Source: Heterostelium album PN500 (lineage: Eukaryota; Evosea; Eumycetozoa; Acytosteliales; Acytosteliaceae). From it: DNA of 64,000 nucleotides. Within the stretch, counting starts at the first letter, position 1; each line of letters starts with the position of its first letter. This document shows positions 46,967 through 56,203 of the stretch, piece by piece. The stretch is from NCBI RefSeq assembly GCF_000004825.1, contig NW_008805077.1, positions 62,001 to 126,000 of the forward strand. The letters run 5' to 3'. Made by a program: the position numbers and the translations under genes. A model generated the notes under the pieces. That model searched no databases, was not told where the DNA came from, and was given only the letters and a program-made list of their open reading frames with translations.

Positions 46967-48674
46967 TTAACAAAGTGACCCACATTCAGATCCACCTGCT
47001 GTAGGATCACCAATTCTTATTAAACCTATATTGTTATCACCAGATGCACTAATAATATCTATTGGTAATGATAATAATGATGATGTTAATAATTATTATT
47101 AAAAGATTAATTGTGTAACACAGTTTGTTTGTTTTATAACACTTACATTCATCATTTTTTGAAATTGAAAAATCTTGTATATCTTTTGCATGTTTAAAAA
47201 CGAGACCGTTGAGTTCATAGTTGAGATTGTTTCTTTTGTACATTCTGAGACTGCCGTCGCTTGTCGAGCAAAACAAATGATTACCGTTTCTGGTGTATCT
47301 GAGTCTGTTTACATGTCGACAGCCTGGCAATATCGATGAGAAAATCGGATCATTGCCACCGATCGAATAGATATTTAGTTTGTCGGTACCCACTGCATAG
47401 CAAGAGCTATTTGCATTGGGTGGTTCTGGTGTATTTACAAATGACAACACAGGTGTTCTGTATTCTATTTTCTTTAATGTATGTTTTTGTGAATCTGTAA
47501 TCTATAAATATGAATGTTATATAATATTTTGATATTATTTGATAGATGATTAGCCATTTGATGATTATAATGATGATGATGATGATTATCTATTATTATA
47601 TTACTTTGCAAGAGTTGTCTGACGATCCTGTTAGAATTACTGGTTGACTATTTACAACGCCAAACTCTCTGGCCCATGCTCTATCTAGTATCTGAATATC
47701 GTTGATCTGTGATTCGTGTATCTCTTCCATATTGCTAGCTATAGTCGATGTTCTCAAATCCAAATGTGAAATACCTCTTCCAATATAATTCGGTAACATT
47801 ATATAATTTGAATTCGATGGATCCACTGCTATTGGACATCTTATATTCAAACCTGCAACAACACCTAAACAATACAACAACAACAACAACATGATCATAT
47901 TCATTCATTATTAATACTATAATAACCTATATAATAACTAACTAACTAAGTGACTAACTATCTAACATACATTTATCAACAGATTGTATAATTGAACTCT
48001 TCTCTATATCATATATCAATAGTTTATTGGTTGATGTCGTCATTGCTAATCTACTACCTCCACTTATGAATTTAACTATATATATATATATATATATTTA
48101 GCAAGAAAACATGTAAATAAAGATAATGTATTATGTTTGTTATTCAAATGATATTCATACCTCCAGTTAGTTGTGTTGCACCTTGGAATGTGATGAGAGT
48201 ACTAGAGAGTAGTTTTACGAGTCTGGCATCAAAGAGGTTACATTTTCCGTCGTTACCGACTGAAACAAAGAGATGATCGTCGGTGGGTGAGAAGTCAACT
48301 GATTTCACAGGGCGATTGTGTTCCTTGAGAAATGTGACGTCACCGAGTACACCTCGAGTGATTGTCTGTTGACTGAGCATATGTTGTTGATGTTGTGTCG
48401 TCGAGAAGCTGGGTGTAAGTATGGAGCTGTTCAAGAGTTCATTTATTTCACTGTTATCGAACGACGTTGCCAGTAGGTCCGTCAGATCACGTGGCATATT
48501 AGACATTCTTATCAGAGAGATCAGTGAATTCTGTAGATTACGACTTGCACCTAGAATGCTACTGGTTGTTTGTTGTTGTTGTTGTTGTTGTTGCTGTTGC
48601 TGTTGCTGTTGTCCTGTAGGCAAACCACCACCATTGCCACCACCAATACCACCACCACCACCTGTTGTATTCAT
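46967..48674 (-). CDS. WD40-repeat protein, unknown complex
   Basis: Five exons: 48674-48161, 48075-47971, 47864-47605, 47501-47147, 47058-46967; 441 residues. A Gly-rich and polyGln N-terminus (about residues 1-35) precedes a short helical segment. About six or seven WD40-type blades follow from residue 108, including 'RPVKSVDFSPTDDHLFVSVGNDGKCNLFD', given here in parts (VKSVDFSPTDDHLF, NDGKCNLFD), 'VILTGSSDNSCKI', 'NRLRYTRNGNHLFCSTSDGSLRMY' in parts (LRYTRNGNHLF, SDGSLRMY), and 'KDIQDFSISKNDEYIISAS'. Blades 2 and the last are completed only by splicing. WD40 propellers are scaffolds; I could not assign this one to a named complex. The CAA run encoding polyGln reads as poly-Cys or poly-Leu on the other strand. 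Confidence 0.8.
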
Positions 48675-49380
48675 ATTATTGGTAAACTTTTTGTTTTTTT
48701 TTTTTTTTGTTTTTATTATTTTTTTATTATTATTATTTTTTCTATAGCCACACTAACACAACAAGTTACTATATTTTTGTTTTTTGTTTTGTTTTGTTTT
48801 TTTATTCTCTATGAATGAATTATATATATCTTATTGTTTTTTCCTAATAACTAACTAACTATCTATCTTAATGTATTTATAGTTGATTATTATTATTATT
48901 ATTTCTAAAATTACAAAATCATTTATTTATCGCGATTTTCTCCAACAATTGTTATAACGAATAAATTTGAACATTTTAACTAAAAAAATAAAAAATTTTG
49001 AACTGAATTCAAAAAATCAGATGAATAAATATTTATTATTATTTTAAAATTTTGAGCGAATTGAATTTTTAATTTAAATAGACAAATTAATAAATGATAG
49101 ACTATAAATATTCAATGGTGATTCCTCAAGCCATTTCAGTTTATATACTATGAATATATACATAGATATTTTTTTAATTTCTTTTGGTTTCTCTAAAGCA
49201 AGCGATTTAAGGTGCGCTCTATAGAATGACTTTTCGACAAAAGACAGATTTACAGATAAATCATGATATATAAAGAGAATGGTCTTAGGTTTTTTTTTTT
49301 TTTTTTGTTTTTTTATTTATATTTTAATATTTCATAGTTAGTTAAACTTTATTTGTTTTATATTTATAAATAAATAAATA
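48675..49380. other. Spacer between WD40 gene and repeat-protein cluster
   Basis: 706 bp with T runs at 48691-48709 and 49291-49310. It should hold the WD40 promoter. No gene is seen. Confidence 0.4.
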
Positions 49381-49627
49381 TGGAATCGAAAATGGATAGT
49401 ATTGAAGATTTGCTCAAAAAAGCTGTTGATCCAAAGACTTCAATGCATTGTCAAACTAAGATTCCGCCGATAGAATAGGGTTGTTATTGACTTCGTACAA
49501 AGTCGTCCCCCACAATGGTGATCTCTACCGTTGCATTGTCCCACTGTTGGGTAATGATGAAATCCTGTTGAAAGATTATGAAACTATCCGTTTATTACAA
49601 CATTTTTATTTTAACTTTTTTAAAGTA
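49381..49627 (+). pseudogene. Decayed gene fragment (MESKMDSIEDLLKKAV...)
   Basis: An ATG at 49381 opens a 32-codon reading frame (MESKMDSIEDLLKKAVDP) ending at a stop near 49477. Immediately afterwards another frame reads like real protein (TSYKVVPHNGDLYRCIVPLL, then GNDEILLKDYETIRLLQHF) until about 49640. Codon use is less AT-rich than the flanks in both parts. No GT-AG intron cleanly joins them, so I read this as a frameshifted remnant. I do not recognise the parent family; it need not belong to the repeat family next to it. Confidence 0.4.
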
Positions 49628-49812
49628 TGTACACAAAGAAAAAAATAAAAAAAGTAATATTGCGATGATCAAAAATGGAATTTATTTTTGATTGACAAAT
49701 TTGTATTTATTAATAAAATAATGATAATTTATAATAAATTAATAAATAACATTATAAATAAATGATGTTTAACAAACATATTTATTTATTTTAAAGTTAA
49801 TATAGTTATTTT

Positions 49813-50235
49813 TTGTTTAAGATAGAATCAATTTCAAATGTTTATAATAAATATTTAAGTAGAGGTGTTGATCCTCATTTCATTCAACTTTTTATATCTA
49901 TTGTTAATAATATAAAGAAGAATCAAGATGTGACATTGAAATCAATTACATTGGAAGCAATCAGTTGGAACAATGATTTAAATTTCATTCTTGGTACTTA
50001 TCTGAAAGTCAGAGAATCTGTTCAACTTCCAAATGGAAAGATAATGAATCGAGAGCCACTGTTTCTCAAGGCAAATCATCGCAATCCAATCAAATGGAAT
50101 TCATATTTATATATGTCGATTGAGAATGGCGGTGGACCATTAGTTACACTTCCAATGGTCATTCAATGACCAGATTAGAACTCGAATTGAATCCAACCAA
50201 TGAAGATCTTCACTCACCCTCAACTATCGAAATAA
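49813..50235 (+). pseudogene. Truncated copy of the 41-residue repeat protein family
   Basis: Clear paralogue of the intact gene at 50668: it shares 'RGVDPHF(I/V)QLF', 'TLEAI', 'NFILGTYLKV' and 'ESVQLPNGK'. It has no ATG at its beginning. Near 50150 one base is missing within 'LPNG' (cca-aat-ggt has become cca-atg-gt), after which the family sequence continues in the next frame (RLELELNPTNEDL) for about 25 codons and stops. The upstream sequence (ttttgattgacaaatttg) is also shared with the intact copy at about 50441, so promoter and gene were duplicated together. Confidence 0.75.
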
Positions 50236-50667
50236 TAAATCCTTTAAACATTGAACATTGGTTAGTTGTTTTTTTGTAACACCAAAGAAACAAAAATATT
50301 ATAAAAGGGATGTTGTTTCTGATGATAAAAAGAAAAATAGTTTTTTGATTAACAATTTATCAATCTAAATTGATCATAGTTGTATGTTTTTTCTATTTAT
50401 TTTAATAAAATAAAATAAAATGTTGCGCCAATTTGGATTTGGTTTTTTGATTGACAAATTTGATAGTTGTATATTTATTAATAATTAAAATCGTTTACAA
50501 GAAAATGAATTGGTGAATTGATCTTTAAAATGAATATAAATAAATAGTTAAAAAATAAACAAACATAATGTTGAATAGCAACAGAATAGTATTATAGTTA
50601 AATAGCTTGCTATATAGTTTGTTAGTTTATATAGATTGTTAGATATAAATAATAATTAAATAAAAAT
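50236..50667. other. Spacer/promoter of the first intact repeat-protein gene
   Basis: 432 bp, AT-rich. The segment around 50430-50480 resembles the sequence upstream of the truncated copy (near 49680-49720), showing that the duplication unit included the promoter. Confidence 0.45.
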
Positions 50668-51855
50668 ATGGAAAAATTAATATTTACAATTTTACAGAGA
50701 GGTGTTGATCCTCATTTCGTTCAACTTTTTAATGCTGTTATCACAAACAATAGATTTAAGAAACAAGAGATGACAATGAAAGCAATTACATTGGAAGCAA
50801 TCAGAATGGAGCCAAACTTTGTTGATTTATATTTCATTCTTGGTACTTGTTTGAAAGTTGGCGAGTCTGTTCAGCTGCCCGATGGTGATATATTGGACCG
50901 TGAAAAACTGTTTTTAAAGGTGATACATTCCAATCCAAACAAGTGGAATGCTTATTACTATCTGGCAATAGAGGAGGAAGGGAATGAATCGGTCAGATTG
51001 CTCAATGGCAAGAAAATGACAAAGTTGCAACTACTCTTGAAAGCAGTGGAATTGAATCCCACCAATGAAGAACTCTACATTTCGATGCTTTCGTTCCTCG
51101 AGAAAAAAGACCTTGAAAATGAATCGGTGACTCTCAACAGCGGCGAAACACTCAGCTACAAGCAGATTCTTTTGAAAATCATCTCATTGAGTCCGCGAAT
51201 CGCCGGTATATACGTTGCTCTTGCTGCGAAACTCAAAGACAATTTCGAAAGCATCACACTGCTCTCCGGTGAGAAGATGGATAAACAAAAGCTGAGTCTG
51301 CATGCCATCAAACTCGAGCCTGACGAATCGGATTTCTACTTGTTCCTTGCCGACAGTATCGAAGGAAGTCATGCTACAGTCAAGTTGCCAAATGGAAGAA
51401 CGATGAACAAGAAACAACTGTATTTGCAAGCGATCAAGTTGAATCCAATCAGTGAGAGTGCATACATCATGTTGGCCAAGGAGATGAAGAAGCACGATAC
51501 CATCAGATTGCCATTCGGTGAGATGGCGACAAAGAGACATCTCTACTTGAAAGCTCTCAACATCAATCCAACACACGATTGTATCTACTACTATATTCTT
51601 GAGGATTTTCAAGATTGGGAAACCATTACACTTATCTCTGGTCGTGTAATGACTAAGCAAGCAATCTATCTCCAGTTGGTCGATATCAATCCTGGCAAAG
51701 CTATAAACTATTTATATCTTTCACAGACACTTCATTCCGACACTGAAACCATAATGTTGCCAAGTGGTGAGCATATGACAAAGAGACAACTTATGCAAAC
51801 ATTTGAATTCGTACAAGATAGATATCATCAAAGTCAATACTTTCATTTTCATTGA
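50668..51855 (+). CDS. 41-residue TPR-like repeat protein, copy 1
   Basis: Single exon, 395 residues. After an N-terminal 'RGVDPHFVQLF' helix come about eight tandem units of 40-44 residues. Each unit reads E(S/T)(I/V)xLPxGxxM(T/N)Kxx, then LxLxAIxLNPxxxxxYxxLA. Examples are 'ATVKLPNGRTMNKKQLYL' and 'DTIRLPFGEMATKRHLYL'. The helical part with the P at the turn and A/Y positions is TPR-like (LKAIELNPxxxxAYxxLA), while the 'TLPNG' stretch forms a beta-turn insert, so the unit is longer than the 34-residue TPR. There is no signal peptide or catalytic domain. A scaffold role is likely from the architecture but not shown. It heads a tandem array with the two genes that follow. Confidence 0.85.
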   Translation: MEKLIFTILQRGVDPHFVQLFNAVITNNRFKKQEMTMKAITLEAIRMEPNFVDLYFILGTCLKVGESVQLPDGDILDREKLFLKVIHSNPNKWNAYYYLAIEEEGNESVRLLNGKKMTKLQLLLKAVELNPTNEELYISMLSFLEKKDLENESVTLNSGETLSYKQILLKIISLSPRIAGIYVALAAKLKDNFESITLLSGEKMDKQKLSLHAIKLEPDESDFYLFLADSIEGSHATVKLPNGRTMNKKQLYLQAIKLNPISESAYIMLAKEMKKHDTIRLPFGEMATKRHLYLKALNINPTHDCIYYYILEDFQDWETITLISGRVMTKQAIYLQLVDINPGKAINYLYLSQTLHSDTETIMLPSGEHMTKRQLMQTFEFVQDRYHQSQYFHFH

Positions 51856-52251
51856 TAGTCACCAAAATAATAATATCTATTTTTTCATTTATTTTTAAAG
51901 TTAATCGAAAAAAAAAAAATAGATCAGTGACTATTACCAAAATATTGTGATCACATTGTAAAAAATATATATAAATAAAATAATAATTAAAATAATTGTT
52001 TATTGTTAATAAATTCAAAAGAAAATTCTTTAAAGATATCTAAAATCATTTTTTGTGAATAGTATTACCTTCCATACTGTAACTGAAAACAAACCCCATT
52101 TAAAATCAATCACATCAAATGCAAATGATTACCATTAATTAATTAAAAAAAAAAAAAAAAAAAAAGTGGTAAAAATGTTAAATATATTAATTAATTGTAT
52201 AATAAACAATATTATATATAAAATAATAAATAATAAATAAATAAATAATAG
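51856..52251. other. Spacer between repeat-protein copies 1 and 2
   Basis: 396 bp, AT-rich, with an A run at 52145-52164. It contains the 3' flank of copy 1 and the promoter of copy 2. Nothing else is seen. Confidence 0.4.
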
Positions 52252-53448
52252 ATGGATCCACAGTTTTTGAATTTTTTAGTAACACAAGGAATCAATCCTA
52301 CAGATCCAAGTCAACAATCAAAATTTCTAGATGCTTTCAATAACTATGTAGCAATTGATAAAAATAGGAATCATATGAAAGACATGGCAGTAAAAGCGAT
52401 TGAATTAAGTCCGAATGAAACTGAAACATATCTTGCGCTGTTGTTGACACTGAAACCTGGTGAAACAGCGAAGCTGCATACCGGCCAAGTAGTGGATGCC
52501 AAGCAATTGTATATAAAGATTATAGAGTTGGATCCGAATCTTTTGGATGCATACGTTAATCTCAATGAATGCATGGGAAACTACGAATCTGTAACAATCA
52601 ATGGCAAGCGGCTTTCAAAGATGCAGGTCATAGCGAAGTGCGTAGAGTTGAATCCAAACGAATCCGATTACTATGCGCATTTAACTACCTACCTACAAGA
52701 GACAAACAACGTTGAAGGATACATAACTCTAAACAATGGTAAAACAATGAATATCAAACAACTGCTATTGCAAATCATTCACCTCAGTCCCACGCAAGCG
52801 AAGGTCTATATGAGACTGGCAGTTCGGGTCGCGCCCACCGAGAAACTAACGATGGTTTCGGGCGAGGTTGTCGACAAGAAAAAGTTGATTCTCCTCGCAA
52901 TGAAACACGATCCCACAATGCCAGACTATTACTTTTATCTTGGCAATCAGCTCGATGACAACAAACAGACAATCACACTACCTAACGGTAAATCTTGGAA
53001 CAAGAAAGACCTGTATCTTCACACGATAAAGCTGAAGGGAAACTTCAAAGATGCTCACACCAACCTGGCGAGATCGATGGACAGCAACGAAACGGTAATG
53101 CTTCCCAACAGCTATTACAATTCACCGGTGAATTCAGTGCAAATCTATATGCATGCACTCAAAGCCAATCCAGAGGACCACTATGCCTACGTCAGTCTGA
53201 TATCTTCTCTGGAAAATGAAATGATGTTTCCGCCCGCTGGAAAAGAGAAAGAACTTCAACAGATCTTTCTCGAACTGATACGACTCAGACCGAGTATGGG
53301 TGACAACTATTTATTACTTTCTCGAACACTTAAAAGAGGTGAAAACGTCACATTGCCAAATGGCGATGTGATGACCCAAAGACATCTTTTTCAAACCTAT
53401 CAATTTCTAAGTGATCGATATCCTAAAAGTGAATTTGTATATAAATAA
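52252..53448 (+). CDS. 41-residue TPR-like repeat protein, copy 2
   Basis: Single exon, 398 residues, same architecture as the upstream copy: an N-terminal 'MDPQFLNFLVTQGINP' helix and about eight units such as 'ETAKLHTGQVVDAKQLYIK' and 'QTITLPNGKSWNKKDLYLH'. It is colinear without gaps with the next gene (53806), offset 1,554 bp. Nucleotide identity is moderate through the 5' half but rises sharply at about 52850. From about 52867 to 53096 I see no difference, and the rest to the stop differs at only a few sites. This abrupt change points to gene conversion or unequal exchange. Function unknown. Confidence 0.85.
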   Translation: MDPQFLNFLVTQGINPTDPSQQSKFLDAFNNYVAIDKNRNHMKDMAVKAIELSPNETETYLALLLTLKPGETAKLHTGQVVDAKQLYIKIIELDPNLLDAYVNLNECMGNYESVTINGKRLSKMQVIAKCVELNPNESDYYAHLTTYLQETNNVEGYITLNNGKTMNIKQLLLQIIHLSPTQAKVYMRLAVRVAPTEKLTMVSGEVVDKKKLILLAMKHDPTMPDYYFYLGNQLDDNKQTITLPNGKSWNKKDLYLHTIKLKGNFKDAHTNLARSMDSNETVMLPNSYYNSPVNSVQIYMHALKANPEDHYAYVSLISSLENEMMFPPAGKEKELQQIFLELIRLRPSMGDNYLLLSRTLKRGENVTLPNGDVMTQRHLFQTYQFLSDRYPKSEFVYK

Positions 53449-53805
53449 ATAAATGATTATTATTTCTATTAGATCAACTATTGTTTAATTAAACGTTTGT
53501 TTGTATTGAATGCATTTATTATTCTAAAGAAGTACAATGATAGTTTATAGAGTACTTAATAATGAAGTTTTCTTTTGAATAGATTATATCTTAAAGCTAT
53601 TTATTGTTCAGATAGGATAAATGAAATAGTCATGACTTGTATTGTATGTTGTGGTAAACGAGAAACCAAATTTTTCGAAAATCTTTGAAAAAAAATAAAT
53701 AGAAAAAGTCTTAATTTAGTTAGGTCGATTATTTTTTGTGGGTCTGTAAAGTCCAGATTAAAACAACATAATAAATAATAACAATAATAAATTATAATAA
53801 TAAAT
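53449..53805. other. Spacer between repeat-protein copies 2 and 3
   Basis: 357 bp, AT-rich, 3' flank of copy 2 and promoter of copy 3. No gene; the ORF on the opposite strand here is a shadow of the following gene. Confidence 0.4.
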
Positions 53806-55002
53806 ATGGACCCAGCATTTTTGCAATATGTAACAAAACTAGGAATCAATCCAAACGATCCAAGAAATCTAGAAAAACTTGGTGATGCATACAAAATCTT
53901 TATGTCTAATGATAGTAATAGGAACAGTGTAAAGGAAAAGGCGGTGCAAGCGATTCGTTTGCGGCCTAATGAAAAAGAACCATATGTTGCACTTGCAACG
54001 GTACTCCAACCTGGTGAAACAGTGAAGCTGCACACCGGACAAGTAGTGGATGCCAAGCTAATGTATGTCAAGGTTGTAGAGATGGATCCAAGCAGTTTGA
54101 ATCCATTAATTAAACTCTATGAGAGCATGACACCCTACGAAATTGTAACAATCAATGGCAAGAGGCTATCAAAGATGCATATCATAGCGAAATGCGTAGA
54201 GTTGAACCCAAACGAAGCGGATTTCTATGCGGCTTTGGCATTCTACTTGCAAGACACAAACAACGATGATGGATATGTAACACTAAACAATGGAAAGACA
54301 ATGAATATCAATCAACTGCTATTGCAAATCATTCACCTCAGTCCCAAGCAAGCAAGTATCTATATGACACTGGCGGTTAGACTGTTGCCCACAGAGAAAA
54401 TAAAGATGGTTTCGGGCGAGATTGTCGACAAGAAAAAGTTGATTCTCCTCGCAATGAAACACGATCCCACAATGCCAGACTATTACTTTTATCTTGGCAA
54501 TCAGCTCGATGACAACAAACAGACAATCACACTACCTAACGGTAAATCTTGGAACAAGAAAGACCTGTATCTTCACACGATAAAGCTGAAGGGAAACTTC
54601 AAAGATGCTCACACCAACCTGGCGAGATCGATGGACAGCAACGAAACGGTAACGCTTCCCAACAGCTATTACAACTCACCGGTGAACTCCCGACAAATCT
54701 ATATGCATGCACTCAAAGCCAATCCAGAGGACGACTACGCCTACGTAAGTCTGATAACAGCAATGGAAAATGAAACGATGTTTCCGCCCGCTGGAAAAGA
54801 GAAAGAACTTCAACAGATCTTTCTCGAACTGATACGACTCAGACCTAGCATGGGTGACAACTATTTATTTCTTTCTCGAACACTTAAAAGAGGTGAAAAC
54901 GTCACATTGCCAAATGGCGATGTGATGACACAAAGACAACTTTCTCAAACCTATCAATTTCTAAGTGATCGATATCCTAAAAGTGAATTTGTATATAAAT
55001 AA
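53806..55002 (+). CDS. 41-residue TPR-like repeat protein, copy 3
   Basis: Single exon, 398 residues, the closest relative of the gene at 52252. N-terminus 'MDPAFLQYVTKLGINPND', then units including 'ETVKLHTGQVVDAKLMYVK', 'EKIKMVSGEIVDKKKL' and 'ENVTLPNGDVMTQRQL'. The last two hundred residues are almost identical to copy 2, whereas the first two hundred carry many substitutions. In the shared part most replaced residues fall in the loop between helices (SVQIYM against SRQIYM; SSLENEMM against TAMENETM). No membrane or targeting signal. Function unknown; probable scaffold. Confidence 0.85.
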   Translation: MDPAFLQYVTKLGINPNDPRNLEKLGDAYKIFMSNDSNRNSVKEKAVQAIRLRPNEKEPYVALATVLQPGETVKLHTGQVVDAKLMYVKVVEMDPSSLNPLIKLYESMTPYEIVTINGKRLSKMHIIAKCVELNPNEADFYAALAFYLQDTNNDDGYVTLNNGKTMNINQLLLQIIHLSPKQASIYMTLAVRLLPTEKIKMVSGEIVDKKKLILLAMKHDPTMPDYYFYLGNQLDDNKQTITLPNGKSWNKKDLYLHTIKLKGNFKDAHTNLARSMDSNETVTLPNSYYNSPVNSRQIYMHALKANPEDDYAYVSLITAMENETMFPPAGKEKELQQIFLELIRLRPSMGDNYLFLSRTLKRGENVTLPNGDVMTQRQLSQTYQFLSDRYPKSEFVYK

Positions 55003-56203
55003 ATAATTTACAATGTAAGATCTACTATTTAATTAAAATTTAATGATTGTTTATATTGCAAAGAGATGTAAAAAGTAATAAACTTCCTTTGATTTGGTTA
55101 ATGACAGATAACCTCAACCTATCACTCGGACTTATATGGATGAGTTTGTTAAATAAATAAAGTGCTCACATGTTGAATTGTGTTTTTGTTAATTACCAAA
55201 ATCTCCCGGATATTCACTGTTGATATAAAATTAATTTGAAATGTAGACCAGACTCCCATCCGAACATATACATAACCTCAACAAGCCCATAACAACAAAT
55301 CAACAATTGTTGAATAATTATGATTCCCTAAAGATATGTCAAAGAAATAAAAATTGGTAATCTATATTTATTAAAATAAATAATTAATTACATTTATACT
55401 TGTTTAAATATCTTTACATATCTTATGATAATAATAAAATTGGATTTATAAAAATGATTTTAAAATTTTAAAACAATTCCAACTCAGATTCAAGATAATA
55501 GACAACTACAAATCAACTATTTACAACAACTTCCACAAAGACTGTCTCAAGTCTCAACTTAATTAGGTAATTAGTCCAAAAACCAAAGCTTAATATTTTG
55601 TATAGTTTGTAAACTGATCTTGTGATAATCTAAATTGAATTAAGGTCAATAATTAAAGTGATACTAATGCTTTTTTGATGAATAAATAAAATTTTATTTA
55701 TGTATAAAGAGGATGATCCAAATATTATTGGATTTTTGGTAAAAAAAATAGATTGTGGGCAATGAAAGACACAAAATGTTTGAATGAAAAATATATAAAT
55801 ATCTTTAATATATAATATCTATAGAATTGATTGGTTGGTTGGTTGGTTGATGATTGGATTTTTGGATTGGGAGGTGTGAATATGATCAACATTTAACTTG
55901 ACATCATCGTTGTGATTGATTCACTTGAATTGAACTCTTGGTTTAAAAAAGATCAATTAATCGGTTTGGGTGGTTTTAGATTGGACATTGAAGGATGGAT
56001 AAGTGCTATCTACATTTGAGTTGTATTCGGTATATTTTAAATAGATTATTGATTGTTTGTTTGTTTGGTTGTTTTAAAAAAAATTATCGATTATTTACAA
56101 TCTTGTTGGTTTTTGGTTGTTGTTATTGTATTGTTAGATAGGTTGTTTTGCAATAGAGGAATTGTTAAAGGATGGATATGAGAGATGACATTTCGATTGA
56201 TGC
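55003..56203. other. Convergent spacer
   Basis: 1,201 bp between copy 3 (+) and the stop of the low-complexity gene (-). AT-rich with a (GGTT)n patch at 55830-55848. No gene or RNA is recognised. Confidence 0.4.

Noticed and set aside
48570-48818. Plus-strand Leu/Thr-rich ORF opposite the WD40 gene start
   Set aside because: Reverse of the Gln and Gly codon runs and of the upstream T runs.
55280-55300. Sequence resembling the dictyostelid small-RNA upstream element (ACCCATAA-type)
   Set aside because: The match (GCCCATAA) is imperfect and no structured RNA or conserved class I motif follows at the expected distance.
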